Source of the DNA: an uncultured Erysipelotrichaceae bacterium
GTDB lineage: Bacteria; Bacillota_I; Bacilli_A; Erysipelotrichales; Erysipelotrichaceae
Direction: 5' to 3'
Assembly (NCBI GenBank): GCA_947569705.1
Contig: CANOSP010000001.1
Location: 124,001 to 188,000, forward strand
Length of the DNA stretch: 64,000 bases
Made by a program: the position numbers and the translations under genes. A model generated the notes under the pieces. It did not search any database and was not told the origin of the DNA. It saw only the letters and a list, made by a program, of their open reading frames with translations. This document shows, piece after piece, positions 8,247-17,158 of the stretch. The first letter of the stretch is position 1; the number at the start of each line of letters is the position of its first letter.

Positions 8247-8556
8247 CGCATTAGCGGAAAAAAAAGCACAAGATATTGTTGCGTATGAATATCAACCGTT
8301 GAATCCGTATATTGATTATACCGTGATTGCTTCGGCAGGCAGTATCAGACAAGCAGCCGCATTGGCGGAAAATGTAATTGATCGCGCGTATGAGGCGGGA
8401 ATTGCGGTAAAAAGCAAAGAAGGCGATAAGGAAAGTCCGTGGATCTTAGTGGATTTACATTCGATCATTGTTCATATCTTTTTAACCGAGGAACGTGCAG
8501 TGTATCGCTTAGAACAGCTGTATGCCGATTTGGTAAGCGTGGATGTATCATGTTAA
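8218..8556 (+). CDS. rsfS: Ribosomal silencing factor RsfS
   Basis: RsfS binds ribosomal protein L14 on the 50S subunit and blocks subunit joining when nutrients are scarce. The 112-residue product has the family length and the segments KAQDIVAYEYQP, DYTVIASAGSIRQAAALAEN and the C-terminal WILVDLHSIIVHIF followed by YRLEQLY. AAAGGAG lies about 13 bases upstream of the ATG, inside the coding region of the preceding fusion gene, with which it overlaps by 29 bases. The stop codon overlaps the start region of the methyltransferase gene. Confidence 0.93.
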   Translation: MNQELKVVIDALAEKKAQDIVAYEYQPLNPYIDYTVIASAGSIRQAAALAENVIDRAYEAGIAVKSKEGDKESPWILVDLHSIIVHIFLTEERAVYRLEQLYADLVSVDVSC

Positions 8557-9272
8557 TGTATGATCAACTGGCAGCTTATTATGATGCTTTGGTAAAAGAT
8601 GAGGAAGCAACTGCGGCATGGGTGCGCTTTGTGAATGAGTATGCTTACGGAGATGCTTTTTTAGAAGTCGCTTGCGGCAGCGGTGAAATTACACTGGCAT
8701 TGGCTGATCAAGGCTATCATATGACAGCCGGTGATCTCAGTGTGAAAATGCTGCAGCGTGCGCAGGCAAAGGATCACAGCGAAAAAGTTGAATGGCATTG
8801 TTTTGATATGCGTGATTTACGGCAGTTCGCTGCCTATGATTCAATTCTCTGTTTTTGTGACAGTATTAACTATTTAATTGAATGCGAAGACTGGCGCTTA
8901 TTTTTTCAAGAGGCATATGATCATCTGAAGGAAAACGGGGTACTGTTATTTGATATGCATACAAAGGATCGATTGACGGAATTTGCGGAAGATTATTGTG
9001 AAGCGGGATATATCAATCAGACTGCGTATGAATGGACGATCAGTGCCGAAGGGGATCTGTTGTATCATAATTTTGTGTTTTATGATGATCGTGCGAAGCC
9101 AAGTCTTGAGCAACATATTCAGCGTGTGATGTCATCCGATTGGGTTACTGCATGTTTGAAGGAAATCGGTTATCAAGTCAAGATCATCACCGATTTTATG
9201 AAGCCCGGCTGTCAAAGTGGTGAAAAATATTTTTATGCATGCAAAAAGATAAGGGAAGGAGAAAAAAGATGA
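8550..9272 (+). CDS. YqeM-like SAM-dependent methyltransferase
   Basis: This 240-residue protein is a class I SAM methyltransferase. Motif I is FLEVACGSGEITLALADQG (about residues 34-52), followed by the acidic residue of motif II in TAGDLSVKML and an FCDSINYL segment at motif IV. It occupies the yqeM slot downstream of rsfS in Bacillus; the substrate of YqeM is not known to me. Candidate starts are ATG 8550 and ATG 8556, and the latter overlaps the rsfS stop as TAATG. Both give nearly the same protein. The gene ends with an ATGA overlap onto mtnN. Confidence 0.88.
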   Translation: MLMYDQLAAYYDALVKDEEATAAWVRFVNEYAYGDAFLEVACGSGEITLALADQGYHMTAGDLSVKMLQRAQAKDHSEKVEWHCFDMRDLRQFAAYDSILCFCDSINYLIECEDWRLFFQEAYDHLKENGVLLFDMHTKDRLTEFAEDYCEAGYINQTAYEWTISAEGDLLYHNFVFYDDRAKPSLEQHIQRVMSSDWVTACLKEIGYQVKIITDFMKPGCQSGEKYFYACKKIREGEKR

Positions 9273-9952
9273 TAGCGATTATTGCGGCAATGCAATCAGA
9301 AGTAGATGAAATGCTGAAGCTTGTAAAGGATGCGAAAAAAGTTTGTAAAGATGAGCTTACTTTTTGGGAAGTACAAATGGAACAACAGTCTGTTGTTATC
9401 ATGTTAAGCGGTGTCGGTAAAGGACATGCTGCGATTGCTGCTACTTGTTTAATTCATCATTATCAGCCGCAGTATATAATCAATATCGGAACGGCAGGCG
9501 GCTTATGCGATGAAGAAGAGGTACTGGATGTGGTAATTGCTTCCGAAGTCGTCCAGCATGATTATGATACGAGCGCACTTGACGGTCCAAGCGGTATCGG
9601 TCTTTTGTTTCAAGCTGACGCAGCGTTATGTGAGCTTTGTAAACATGTATGTGAACAAATGAAGGTTCGTTATCATTTCGGACTCATTGCCAGCGGTGAT
9701 CAATTTATCTCCGGCGATGAACCGGTACAGCTGTTAAAGCAGCGCTTTCCAAAGGCGCTTTGTGCTGAGATGGAAGCAGGTACAATCGCTCAGACAGCCG
9801 CTCATTTTCATATCCCTTTTGTAATTTTGCGTTCTCTTTCGGATATTGCCGTCCATCAAAATAATTATTTGACCTATCAGGAATATGTTCGTGTTGCCGC
9901 ATCACGCAGTGCGCGAATGTGCTTAGAAATTATCAAAGAAATTGCTTGCTGA
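9269..9952 (+). CDS. mtnN: MTA/SAH nucleosidase
   Basis: MtnN (Pfs) cleaves 5'-methylthioadenosine and S-adenosylhomocysteine to adenine plus the thioribosyl product. It thereby recycles by-products of SAM use, including that of the methyltransferase encoded just upstream. Family signatures in the 227 residues are IAAMQSEVDEM at the N-terminus, SGVGKGHAAIAAT, INIGTAGGL, and CAEMEAGTIAQTAAHFHIPF with the substrate-binding MEA motif. The catalytic Asp lies in RSLSDIA. The ATG at 9269 has AGGAG upstream and overlaps the preceding stop by four bases. The terminator overlaps its last codons. Confidence 0.95.
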   Translation: MIAIIAAMQSEVDEMLKLVKDAKKVCKDELTFWEVQMEQQSVVIMLSGVGKGHAAIAATCLIHHYQPQYIINIGTAGGLCDEEEVLDVVIASEVVQHDYDTSALDGPSGIGLLFQADAALCELCKHVCEQMKVRYHFGLIASGDQFISGDEPVQLLKQRFPKALCAEMEAGTIAQTAAHFHIPFVILRSLSDIAVHQNNYLTYQEYVRVAASRSARMCLEIIKEIAC

Positions 9953-9972
9953 AGCAGGCATTTCTTTTTTTA
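9938..9972 (+). terminator. Rho-independent terminator closing the yqeG-mtnN operon
   Basis: GAAATTGCTTGC pairs with GCAGGCATTTC around TGAA (with one G-T pair and a bulge), followed by a T run. It overlaps the mtnN stop codon. Confidence 0.7.
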
Positions 9973-10029
9973 TCACAAGACAAATAAATAAAAATCATGT
10001 ATAATAAAGAAAGAAGTGGAAGTGAAATT

Positions 10030-10509
10030 ATGGAACATGAACGAAAGCGATTTTCTTTTCGTCAATTACTTGCCACGCTTGGGTTATTGTGTGTCCTGCT
10101 GGCATTGATTTGGCTGGAGATCAGTGTCTTTATCAGCGGTCCTGCAATTCATTATGATGATAAAATCGCAGCGCAAAAAGATACGATTTTGAAGCAACAT
10201 CAAACTATTAAACAATTAGATCGTCATGTGTTTGCTTATGTAATTTACAGCGGCGCAAACCAAGAAAACTATTATTGGTTTAATGAAAACGGGGAACTGT
10301 TGACATGGCGTGCTTTAAATAAAATTGATCGGGAGCGTGCTTTAAGTATTGCGAAGGACAGCTATCAGATGGAGGAGTGTCAAATATCGATCGGTTACGG
10401 ATATGAGAATCCCGTTTACCGTATTGAAAATAATGAGTTTGAATTATATTTAGATATTGATTCATGTAAACAAGTATTTTTCCGCAAGAAGGTTGAGGGA
10501 ACAAAATGA
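10030..10509 (+). CDS. TseB/YpmB-like membrane protein (DUF5590)
   Basis: The 159-residue product has one N-terminal transmembrane helix (residues 12-34, LLATLGLLCVLLALIWLEIS). Behind it is an extracellular domain with the motifs EYY/YYWFNENGEL and ALSIAKDSYQ...GYENPVYRI, typical of the YpmB/TseB domain. In Bacillus TseB works with a class A PBP in cell elongation. The gene sits directly before dnaD and nth, as ypmB does before dnaD-nth-ponA. The start is the ATG at 10030, not the earlier in-frame ATG at 9997 that lies inside a TATAAT-containing promoter region. It overlaps dnaD by four bases. Confidence 0.8.
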   Translation: MEHERKRFSFRQLLATLGLLCVLLALIWLEISVFISGPAIHYDDKIAAQKDTILKQHQTIKQLDRHVFAYVIYSGANQENYYWFNENGELLTWRALNKIDRERALSIAKDSYQMEECQISIGYGYENPVYRIENNEFELYLDIDSCKQVFFRKKVEGTK

Positions 10510-11036
10510 AATGGTGGAATGAGAAGTTTATCAGTCGCAGAGATTATTTGTTAGATCACTTTGAAGATTTAAGCCTATCTTGTGAAGAATGTATGGCAAT
10601 TCTGTTGATTGATTTTATGAATGAACATAATATACCGATTGCACACGGTATTTTAGCTAATAAAATGAAACTTGAGGAAGCACAGATTGATGATTTGTTA
10701 TCAAGATTAACGCAAAAAGGGTATTTAGATATTGTTTATGAAAATAAAAAGATTGCCTTTTTGATTGACGGTGTATTTGAAGATCGTGCCAATAAAACGC
10801 TAAGCTTTGATCAATCTTTGTTTGATGTATTTGAAAGTGAATTTGCTCGTCCGCTGACACAGCCGGAATTGCAGCGTTTAAGCGACTGGCTGAAACAGTA
10901 TGAACAGAAATTGATTCTGTATGCCTTAAGAGAGGCATTGATGTATAATAAGCGCAGTTTTGATTATATAGAGCGAATTTTAATGGAATGGAAAAAACGT
11001 AATTATACGGCAAAGGATTATGAGGAAGGCAAATGA
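10506..11036 (+). CDS. dnaD: DnaD replication initiation/remodelling protein
   Basis: DnaD acts with DnaB and DnaI to load the replicative helicase. The 176-residue product has an N-terminal winged-helix domain (residues about 10-95, including the recognition region KLEEAQIDDLLSRLTQKGYL). It ends in a DnaB_2/DnaD C-terminal domain (about 105-170) with FESEFARPLTQPELQRL and YIERILMEWKKRNY, the conserved YxxxILxxW motif. It is somewhat shorter than Bacillus DnaD (232), having little linker and tail. It overlaps its neighbours on both sides, so tseB-dnaD-nth are one operon. Confidence 0.9.
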   Translation: MKWWNEKFISRRDYLLDHFEDLSLSCEECMAILLIDFMNEHNIPIAHGILANKMKLEEAQIDDLLSRLTQKGYLDIVYENKKIAFLIDGVFEDRANKTLSFDQSLFDVFESEFARPLTQPELQRLSDWLKQYEQKLILYALREALMYNKRSFDYIERILMEWKKRNYTAKDYEEGK

Positions 11037-11683
11037 TGACAACAGATGAAATCTTAGATGAATTGGAACGACGTTATCCCAATGCACATTGTGAATTGGT
11101 TCATCACAATGTATTTGAGTTGATTGTCGCGGTAGTGCTTTCGGCACAGACTACCGATGAGGCAGTGAATAAAATAACACCGGCATTGTTTGCCGCTTTT
11201 CCGACACCGCAGGCTTTGGCTGATGCGGATATAAAGGATATTGAGGCAAAAATCAGAAGAATCGGACTTTATCGCAATAAGGCAAGAAGTATCAAGGCTT
11301 TGGCAACCGCGTTAAGTGAACAAAACGGGGAAGTTCCAAGCTCCATGAAGGAATTGACGGCATTGGCAGGAGTAGGGCGTAAAACAGCCAATGTGGTGCG
11401 CAGTGTTTGGTTTGATATTCCTTCTTTTGCGGTGGATACTCATGTGGAGAGAATTGCGAAGCGTTTGGGACTTGCGAAGGTGTATGATAATGTAGAAACA
11501 GTGGAAGAGAAGCTGAAGCGCAAGATCAAACGGGAACGGTGGAATCGCGCACATCATCTGTTTATCTTCTTCGGTCGTTACTGTTGTACGGCACGAAATC
11601 CGCAATGTGAAGGGTGTGCATTTGCGAGCTTTTGTAAGCGAGATAAATTAGCGGCTTACAAAGAACAAAAAGTGAAATCATAA
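11033..11683 (+). CDS. nth: Endonuclease III
   Basis: Nth is the DNA glycosylase/AP lyase that removes oxidised pyrimidines. The 216-residue product has the helix-hairpin-helix motif ELTALAGVGRKTANVV with the catalytic Lys (in GVGRKTA). The catalytic Asp lies in VDTHVERIAKRLGL. The C-terminal 4Fe-4S cluster cysteines have the C-x6-C-x2-C-x5-C spacing (CTARNPQCEGCAFASFC). Starts at 11033 and 11036 are both possible; AGGAAGG is spaced slightly better for the second. The gene ends at a bidirectional terminator shared with the convergent ponA. Confidence 0.96.
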   Translation: MMTTDEILDELERRYPNAHCELVHHNVFELIVAVVLSAQTTDEAVNKITPALFAAFPTPQALADADIKDIEAKIRRIGLYRNKARSIKALATALSEQNGEVPSSMKELTALAGVGRKTANVVRSVWFDIPSFAVDTHVERIAKRLGLAKVYDNVETVEEKLKRKIKRERWNRAHHLFIFFGRYCCTARNPQCEGCAFASFCKRDKLAAYKEQKVKS

Positions 11684-11717
11684 AAAAAGCGTCAGTTCGA
11701 TTGAACTGATGCTTTTT
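11684..11717. terminator. Bidirectional terminator between nth and ponA
   Basis: AAAAAGCGTCAGTTC pairs with GAACTGATGCTTTTT around GATT, giving an A run on the left and a T run on the right. It can stop transcription from both convergent operons. Confidence 0.88.
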
Positions 11718-14547
11718 ACTCTTTATCGTTTTTATCCTTAAGAGGATGCCGTTTTAATTCGGTAAATGCTTCTTGTAACAGGCGCAGCTGTTCATCAATT
11801 TCTTCCTGTGTGACATCTGTTTCATAAGTCAACAGGGCAGCATTATTGCTGGCAATCTGCAGCTTATTTACATATTCATATTCATATTTCGTAGTATCGA
11901 TATATGTGTTTGCTTCTTCAATAAGACTGATTAAGGTAGTAAAATCAGCTTCTTTTTGTTTCTCAGGTACTTCAACTTTTGTACAGATTTCATTAGAACG
12001 CTTTTTGTCATTTTCATATCCGTAATATCCGCATACCTCGATTACTTGACCCTGATAATCTTCTTTTAAAGTTTGCTTGGATTTCGGATCATTTGCGGTA
12101 ATCGTTTGAACGGTTGTACCGTTTACCTTAATATCAGCTTTATAAACAACACGTCCGAATACAAACACCGGACTGTAATAAACATTACCGGTAAATTTGA
12201 TTCCTAATACATTATATTCTTTGGTATGTGAAGCAGCGCGCGTTTTATCTGCTTCCGGATAACCGGCGAAGCTCAGTGTTAAGCTTCCGTCATCCTTGTT
12301 TAAAGTGGCTTGGAAGCTTGACAGATCTTTAAGATCATCGGCAGTTAATGCCGCAAGCTTTGCTTTATCACTGCGGATCATACCGCTGATTACCATATCG
12401 GAAGGAATTCCCTCAGTCGGTGCTGCATAAGGATATTTGCCTTTGACATGAGAGATAGTGCTGATGCCGCCCGGATTTTTCACGGATCCCATATCTTGTT
12501 TTTTCGATAATGTATCAAATAATGCACGATTTATATGTCCCGGAACATTACGATTCAATAATTCTGAATTGATGTAATCATAGCCGTTATGACCTTCCCA
12601 TGTTGCGACTACATAATTGCCGCAATAGTTGACCATCCACTCATCACGAATAGAGCCTTCCGGAATACCTTGTGACACGCCGGAATCGCCCCAGTCACTT
12701 GTTCCGGTTTTTCCGTATACCGGATATCCGACCTGCGGCCACAACTGACTCATAAACACATTGGTGTTGGCAGCGGTATGCAGAATATCAGACATCAGGT
12801 ACGCGGCTTGTGCCGAAATCGTTTGTACTTGATCATATTCGGCGACGATGGTTTTCTTTTTCGGATCATCAGGGAATTCAATTTTGGTAATGATGTGCGG
12901 TTCAATGTATTTGCCGTCATTCGCAAAAATTGCATATGCTGCAGCGAGTGTTTTCGTTGATACAGTCATATTGCTGCCGCCGATACCGTATTGTAAGTTA
13001 AAGCCTTTAACTATTTCTTCTTCAAAACCGAGTTTTCGCAGATAATCCTTAATATTATCTTCACCCCAAGCTTTTACGACTTCGATTAACGATTGGCTTG
13101 CAGTAGTATTATAGGAATTGGAAACTGCTTCGGCAAACGGAACATCGCCTTGATATTTGTTATTGGAGTTTTTAACAGCTCGACCGTTTCCGTAAATATC
13201 GGTCGGAATGTCAGCAAATGTATGAGAAGTCGCATAACCGAGAAGATCAAATCCCGGTGCGTAATCCAGTACAGGTTTAATTGTAGACCCTGTCTGATGC
13301 CGTTCATTTACTTGATTTTTTGATTGTGAATCATCAAGGCTGAAGCTTCTGCCGCCGATCAACGCAATGATTTCACCGGTTTTGGTATTCAATACCGTCG
13401 ATCCTACATCAAAATTATCTTTATTAGGGAACGCATAAACAGATCCGTCTGCCTGCGGTACTCCGTCACTTGAAATGATCTTATCGGCAGTTTGCTGTAC
13501 CTCACTGTTAATGGAAGTGTGTACAATTGCGCTGGTTGTATATATATCTATATCATATTTTTCTAATGCTTCTTTTCTGACAAGATCAAGAATTGTATCA
13601 TTAGAATCACTGTGGAAGAATCGCTCTCCCTTTAATTGAAATGCCAGTTCGGTGTTTTTCGCCAAATGATATTCTTCTTCACTGATATAACCGTGATTCA
13701 ACATTTGATACAGCGTATCGTTTCTTCGCTCAATCGCATAATCATAGAAATTAATCCATTTTTGCGAGACTTCACTCCATTGCGTACCCTTATACGGATT
13801 AAAAAGGTTAGGGGCATTCACAACTCCTGCCAAAAAGGCACTTTCCGAAAGATTCAGCTGTGATACATCTTTACCGAAATAGTATTCTGAGCCTTTTTGA
13901 ATTCCGCGTGCGGAATTACCGAAATTAACTTTATTCAAATAATTGATCAGAATTTCTTCTTTAGACATACTGTTTTCTGCCTGCATACTTAAGAAGATCT
14001 CCTGTACTTTCCATTCGATTTTCTGCCAGCTGCTGGCATTGGTCTCATCGTAATCGGGATCACCCTTGCGCACATTGTCTACCATCTGCATCGTTAAGGT
14101 AGAACCGCCTTGTCCTAAATCACCGTTGCGTAAATTATTGACGGCTGACATCGCAAAACGGGGCAAGTCAAAACCATTATGTTTAAAGAAACGGGAATCT
14201 TCAATCGCCAAAAAGGCATCGATTGTTGTCTGCGGTACTTGATCATAAGTAATGCTTTGACGATTTTCCAGTCCGACTTCCACTAAAATATCGCCCTCAC
14301 TGGATAGGATCGGCGTACTGTCCTGACTCTGAAATTTATATGATGCCAATGATTTCGCATCTTTCATAATATTTGCAATCATAACGAAGATGCATACACC
14401 GCTGATAATAATCAAAGACAGAATACAAACGAGAATCGAATTTAAAATTTTCCGTTTATTCATTTTCGTTTCTCTTTTAGCAGTTTCTTTCGGCTGCTTA
14501 GGTTTTCTCAATTTAGCTGCAGCGCTTTTTTTAGCAGTTTCTTTCAT
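11716..14547 (-). CDS. ponA: Class A penicillin-binding protein PBP1
   Basis: This bifunctional murein synthase (943 residues) polymerises glycan and crosslinks peptides. A basic cytoplasmic tail (residues 1-32) precedes a transmembrane helix (about 34-60). The GT51 transglycosylase follows, with [12 protein letters not shown] and [10 protein letters not shown]. The transpeptidase has STIK (TGSTIKP), SNSYN and KTGT (YGKTGTSDW). After about residue 700 there is a beta-rich region. A final helical module (about 870-938) resembles a FIVAR repeat, an uncommon tail for PBP1. The start could be GTG 14553 or ATG 14547; the ATG overlaps the recU stop (ATGA) and is preferred. It is co-transcribed with recU, as in Bacillus. 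Confidence 0.95.
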   Translation of the reverse strand: MKETAKKSAAAKLRKPKQPKETAKRETKMNKRKILNSILVCILSLIIISGVCIFVMIANIMKDAKSLASYKFQSQDSTPILSSEGDILVEVGLENRQSITYDQVPQTTIDAFLAIEDSRFFKHNGFDLPRFAMSAVNNLRNGDLGQGGSTLTMQMVDNVRKGDPDYDETNASSWQKIEWKVQEIFLSMQAENSMSKEEILINYLNKVNFGNSARGIQKGSEYYFGKDVSQLNLSESAFLAGVVNAPNLFNPYKGTQWSEVSQKWINFYDYAIERRNDTLYQMLNHGYISEEEYHLAKNTELAFQLKGERFFHSDSNDTILDLVRKEALEKYDIDIYTTSAIVHTSINSEVQQTADKIISSDGVPQADGSVYAFPNKDNFDVGSTVLNTKTGEIIALIGGRSFSLDDSQSKNQVNERHQTGSTIKPVLDYAPGFDLLGYATSHTFADIPTDIYGNGRAVKNSNNKYQGDVPFAEAVSNSYNTTASQSLIEVVKAWGEDNIKDYLRKLGFEEEIVKGFNLQYGIGGSNMTVSTKTLAAAYAIFANDGKYIEPHIITKIEFPDDPKKKTIVAEYDQVQTISAQAAYLMSDILHTAANTNVFMSQLWPQVGYPVYGKTGTSDWGDSGVSQGIPEGSIRDEWMVNYCGNYVVATWEGHNGYDYINSELLNRNVPGHINRALFDTLSKKQDMGSVKNPGGISTISHVKGKYPYAAPTEGIPSDMVISGMIRSDKAKLAALTADDLKDLSSFQATLNKDDGSLTLSFAGYPEADKTRAASHTKEYNVLGIKFTGNVYYSPVFVFGRVVYKADIKVNGTTVQTITANDPKSKQTLKEDYQGQVIEVCGYYGYENDKKRSNEICTKVEVPEKQKEADFTTLISLIEEANTYIDTTKYEYEYVNKLQIASNNAALLTYETDVTQEEIDEQLRLLQEAFTELKRHPLKDKNDKE

Positions 14548-15131
14548 TCGCACGCTTCCTCCTTAAAATAACATTGATCGACAACATCAAGATAATGTAA
14601 ACGTGGGGTATATCCTTGTTTGATCAGATGTCCGTTGGTTTTAATATCCGTATAGGGAATTGATTTACTTTCCTGTTGATAATATTGTTTTATGATATAT
14701 TCGGCATCGATTAAATAGGTTTCATCAAATGCACAAAAGCGAATAATCACAAACCCGATTCCGCCGTGATCCAATACCCGCTGCAAATGCTTGACTTGAT
14801 GGGGATGAATGTTTTTGAGCGGAAATGAGGATTTTAATTTTGTTTCCTTCGCTTCAAAATCGATTGCCTTACCGCGGTAAATTCCGTTGTAATCGGTTGT
14901 ACTCGGTGTTTTATAGTAGGCTTCCACAATTTTAGCAGAACTGCGTTTAGGATAGTCAACACGGACAATTTGTACCGGTATCGGTTTTTTATGAATTAAT
15001 GCCCGCTCTGTCTCCAAATAGTATTCATTGCTTTTATTCAAATCATCCTCTAAAGACATTCCTCGCCCCATATAGTTATCTTTGACTTCATGGCGCATCG
15101 GAAGACTTTTTTTATTCGGATAGCCTATCAT
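14544..15131 (-). CDS. recU: Holliday junction resolvase RecU
   Basis: RecU cuts four-way junctions during recombination and chromosome segregation. The 195-residue product contains the restriction-endonuclease-like core with [19 protein letters not shown], holding the catalytic Asp/Glu/Lys set, preceded by [12 protein letters not shown]. The later segments [20 protein letters not shown] and YLIDAEYI are also typical. The ATG at 15131 has AAGAAAGG at about 8 bases and is preferred over the GTG at 15140. It lies directly upstream of ponA with a four-base overlap. An extended -10 promoter lies just upstream. Confidence 0.95.
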   Translation of the reverse strand: MIGYPNKKSLPMRHEVKDNYMGRGMSLEDDLNKSNEYYLETERALIHKKPIPVQIVRVDYPKRSSAKIVEAYYKTPSTTDYNGIYRGKAIDFEAKETKLKSSFPLKNIHPHQVKHLQRVLDHGGIGFVIIRFCAFDETYLIDAEYIIKQYYQQESKSIPYTDIKTNGHLIKQGYTPRLHYLDVVDQCYFKEEACE

Positions 15132-15148
15132 TATTATCACCTTTCTTT

Positions 15149-15157
15149 ATTATAGCA
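15149..15157 (-). promoter_or_regulatory. Extended -10 promoter for recU-ponA
   Basis: The minus strand reads TGCTATAAT. The -35 region is weak. The start codon of recU follows within 20 bases, so the leader is very short. Confidence 0.55.
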
Positions 15158-15362
15158 TAACTGTTAAAAGATAGGTAGAAAAACAATTTTAATTCATAAT
15201 GATTTGTAAGAAAAAGGTGAGACGATTCCGCATAAATCAATGATGACAGATCAGCGCATGATTGTTTTTTCAGGCACTGTTTTGATTTCCGATGATTCAA
15301 ACATGAGTTAAGTCAATAAAACTGCATAAATTTTCATAGAAATTTCATTTTGCACTTGCTTT

Positions 15363-15390
15363 TTTACGGTTTTTTTGAGAAACTTATACT
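15363..15390 (+). promoter_or_regulatory. Possible promoter for gpsB
   Basis: TTTACG (15363-15368) and TATACT (15385-15390) are 16 bases apart, just before the AGAAGGTGA ribosome binding site. Four of six -35 bases and five of six -10 bases match consensus. Confidence 0.4.
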
Positions 15391-15405
15391 TAGAAGGTGA
15401 AGTAG

Positions 15406-15717
15406 ATGGAGAAAAGATTCAAACTGAGTGTAGAGGATGTGCTGGAAAAGCAATTCAACATTGATTTCAAAGGATATTCCTCCGGTGAAGTAGATGAATT
15501 CCTCGATTTGGTAATCGCCGATTATCAGCAGTACAATAAAATGATTGAGGAATTAGGAGATCATTTACAGGAATATGAACGTCAAATCAATACGTTAAAG
15601 GCAAAGGTTGTTGAATTAGAGGGCAAACAAGGCCTCAGCACAAATGAGCCGAACGGGAACAACCTCGATATTTTAAAACGGCTGTCTCGTTTGGAAAATG
15701 AAGTTTTTCGTCGTTGA
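15406..15717 (+). CDS. gpsB: Cell-cycle protein GpsB (DivIVA family)
   Basis: GpsB coordinates septal and side-wall synthesis by docking PBP1 and other partners. The 103-residue product starts with the DivIVA-type membrane-binding head (LSVEDVLEKQFNIDFKGYSSGEVDEFL), then a coiled coil (residues 35-70). After a short linker it ends with the C-terminal trimerisation helix (LDILKRLSRLENEVF). Its length and domain order match GpsB rather than full DivIVA; a separate DivIVA is encoded at 58894. It lies opposite recU-ponA and just upstream of rnpB, as ypsB does in Bacillus. Confidence 0.93.
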   Translation: MEKRFKLSVEDVLEKQFNIDFKGYSSGEVDEFLDLVIADYQQYNKMIEELGDHLQEYERQINTLKAKVVELEGKQGLSTNEPNGNNLDILKRLSRLENEVFRR

Positions 15718-15722
15718 TTCAT

Positions 15723-16082
15723 TCATATAAGTGATGCGGTCGCTGATTGTATAATCAGAGGAAAGTCCATGCTCGCACAAGCTGCGATTGCTTGTAGTGT
15801 TTGCGCCGGATGAAACAATAAGTCCGGGCAGAGTATTCTGACGGCTGTCTTTTGATCCTAAGGTTCTGCTATGGATGAAAAGCTTTAAAAGTGCCACAGT
15901 GACGATGCTGTCGGGAAACCGGCAGAGTGGAACGCGGTAAACCCCGTAAGCGAGAAACCCAAATTCGGTAGGGGAGTCTGAAGCTGATGAAAGATAAGGA
16001 AATCGGCTTTGGAATCTGTATCACAGATAGATAAATGGCTGCACCTCTTTTGAGGAACAGAACATGGCTTACCTTATATGAA
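15723..16082 (+). ncRNA. rnpB: RNase P RNA, type B
   Basis: This is the catalytic RNA that matures tRNA 5' ends. The conserved core is plain: GAGGAAAGTCCATGCTCGC (P4 5' strand and flanks, about 15758-15778), AAAGTGCCACAGTGACGA, GAGTGGAACGCGGTAAACCC, CGAGAAACCCAAATT, and near the 3' end ACAGAACATGGCTTA. The details match the Bacillus-type (B) architecture. P1 is formed by TTCATATAAG at 15723 and CTTATATGAA ending at 16082, which sets the approximate ends and gives about 360 nt. A terminator follows directly. Confidence 0.96.
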
Positions 16083-16087
16083 TCCAC

Positions 16088-16108
16088 AGGAGCGCTGCTC
16101 CTTTTTTT
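16088..16108 (+). terminator. Terminator of rnpB
   Basis: AGGAGC and GCTCCT pair around GCT, followed by seven T. Confidence 0.85.
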
Positions 16109-16191
16109 GTGCGTTGATGTATTTGTGTTTTACATATTCTTATTTTATATTCATCTGATTGATTCAGTTTAACAGAGCGGTTTATCACTGT

Positions 16192-16221
16192 TTGACAATA
16201 CTCGACAGATGATAATATTTT
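16192..16221 (+). promoter_or_regulatory. Possible promoter in the 300-base gap before spoIIAA
   Basis: A perfect TTGACA (16192-16197) is followed 15-18 bases later by TAATAT or TATTTT. In Bacillus spoIIA is transcribed by sigma H; I see no convincing sigma H site (AGGA...GAAT) in 16109-16403. The rest of this gap shows nothing. Confidence 0.3.
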
Positions 16222-16403
16222 CTTAAACAGCACTTGCGTTTACAGTTAGTGGAAATGGCTGCTTATGTAAAGCTTGTGTTATGAAATTCGCAGTTTTTTC
16301 GCTTTGGAAACAGACTGTCTTTTTTTTATATGCTTTGTCGAAACTGTAATCAGAAGATGAAATTCATGTTAAGATGAACACGCAGAAAGGACTGATTATT
16401 TTG

Positions 16404-16721
16404 ATGAAACATCAAATGATAGGAAATACACTGTATTTTTATTTTTACGGTGATTTCGATAATCTGGCGGTACAGAAAATCAAAGAAACATGTATTCAGT
16501 TGATTGATCATTTTGAACCATCTGCGGTAAAGATGGATTTTGAAGAGGTCAGCTTTATCGACAGTACCGGAATCGGCTTTGTACTGGCAAGATATAAGCA
16601 GTTAAAAAAACTGGGAAGTGAATTGATCTTATGTAATTTATCAAGGGCAAATCAAACTTTATTTCATATGTCCGGTATATTTCAGATCATTTCTTATGAG
16701 AGAAGCGGGGTAAAACTATGA
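16404..16721 (+). CDS. spoIIAA: Anti-sigma F factor antagonist SpoIIAA
   Basis: SpoIIAA frees sigma F in the forespore by binding SpoIIAB, and it is controlled by phosphorylation of one serine. The 105-residue STAS-domain product contains the phosphorylation-site motif SFIDSTGIGFVLARYKQLKK, with the acceptor Ser in the DSTG segment. The start was placed at ATG 16404 because the STAS domain begins there (MKHQMIGNTLYFYF). An earlier in-frame ATG at 16374 has no ribosome binding site, while AGAAAGGA precedes the chosen one at a long distance. The stop overlaps spoIIAB by four bases. Confidence 0.93.
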   Translation: MKHQMIGNTLYFYFYGDFDNLAVQKIKETCIQLIDHFEPSAVKMDFEEVSFIDSTGIGFVLARYKQLKKLGSELILCNLSRANQTLFHMSGIFQIISYERSGVKL

Positions 16722-17158
16722 ATGAGATGACATTGAGATTTTTAAGCAATCCGGTCAATGAGCCGTTTGCGCGTACAAGCATCGTGGCTTTTTTAATGCC
16801 GCTGAATCCGAGTGTTGAGGAAATTATGGAAATAAAAACGATGATTGCGGAGGCTGTAACCAATGCGATGATCCACGGTTATGAAGGGCATGAGGATGGT
16901 TGGATTGAAATTAAAGCAGCTTATGATGAAACCGGGATACTCGATCTGACAATCAAAGATGAGGGCTGCGGCATTGAGGATATCGAGCTTGCGATGCAGC
17001 CGCTGTATACCAGCAAGGCGTATTTGGAGCGCTCAGGGATGGGAATGACGATTATGGATACCTTCGCCGATGATTTCAAAGTAAACAGCAGCGAAGGCAA
17101 CGGTTGTATTGTACAGATGCGTAAACAGCTTCATGGACAAACAGAACCCGCTCACTAA
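16718..17158 (+). CDS. spoIIAB: Anti-sigma F factor / serine kinase SpoIIAB
   Basis: SpoIIAB holds sigma F inactive and phosphorylates SpoIIAA. The 146-residue product is a GHKL-type kinase with the N box EIKTMIAEAVTNAMIHGYEG, the G1 box IKDEGCGIEDIE and the G2 region ERSGMGMTIMDTF. These motifs sit at the expected spacing, and the length matches Bacillus SpoIIAB (146). It starts in an ATGA overlap with spoIIAA and overlaps the sigF start by 26 bases, so the three proteins are translationally coupled. Confidence 0.96.
   Translation: MNEMTLRFLSNPVNEPFARTSIVAFLMPLNPSVEEIMEIKTMIAEAVTNAMIHGYEGHEDGWIEIKAAYDETGILDLTIKDEGCGIEDIELAMQPLYTSKAYLERSGMGMTIMDTFADDFKVNSSEGNGCIVQMRKQLHGQTEPAH

Noticed and set aside
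16109-16403. Sigma H promoter for spoIIA
   Set aside because: No AGGA...GAAT pair with the right spacing could be found.
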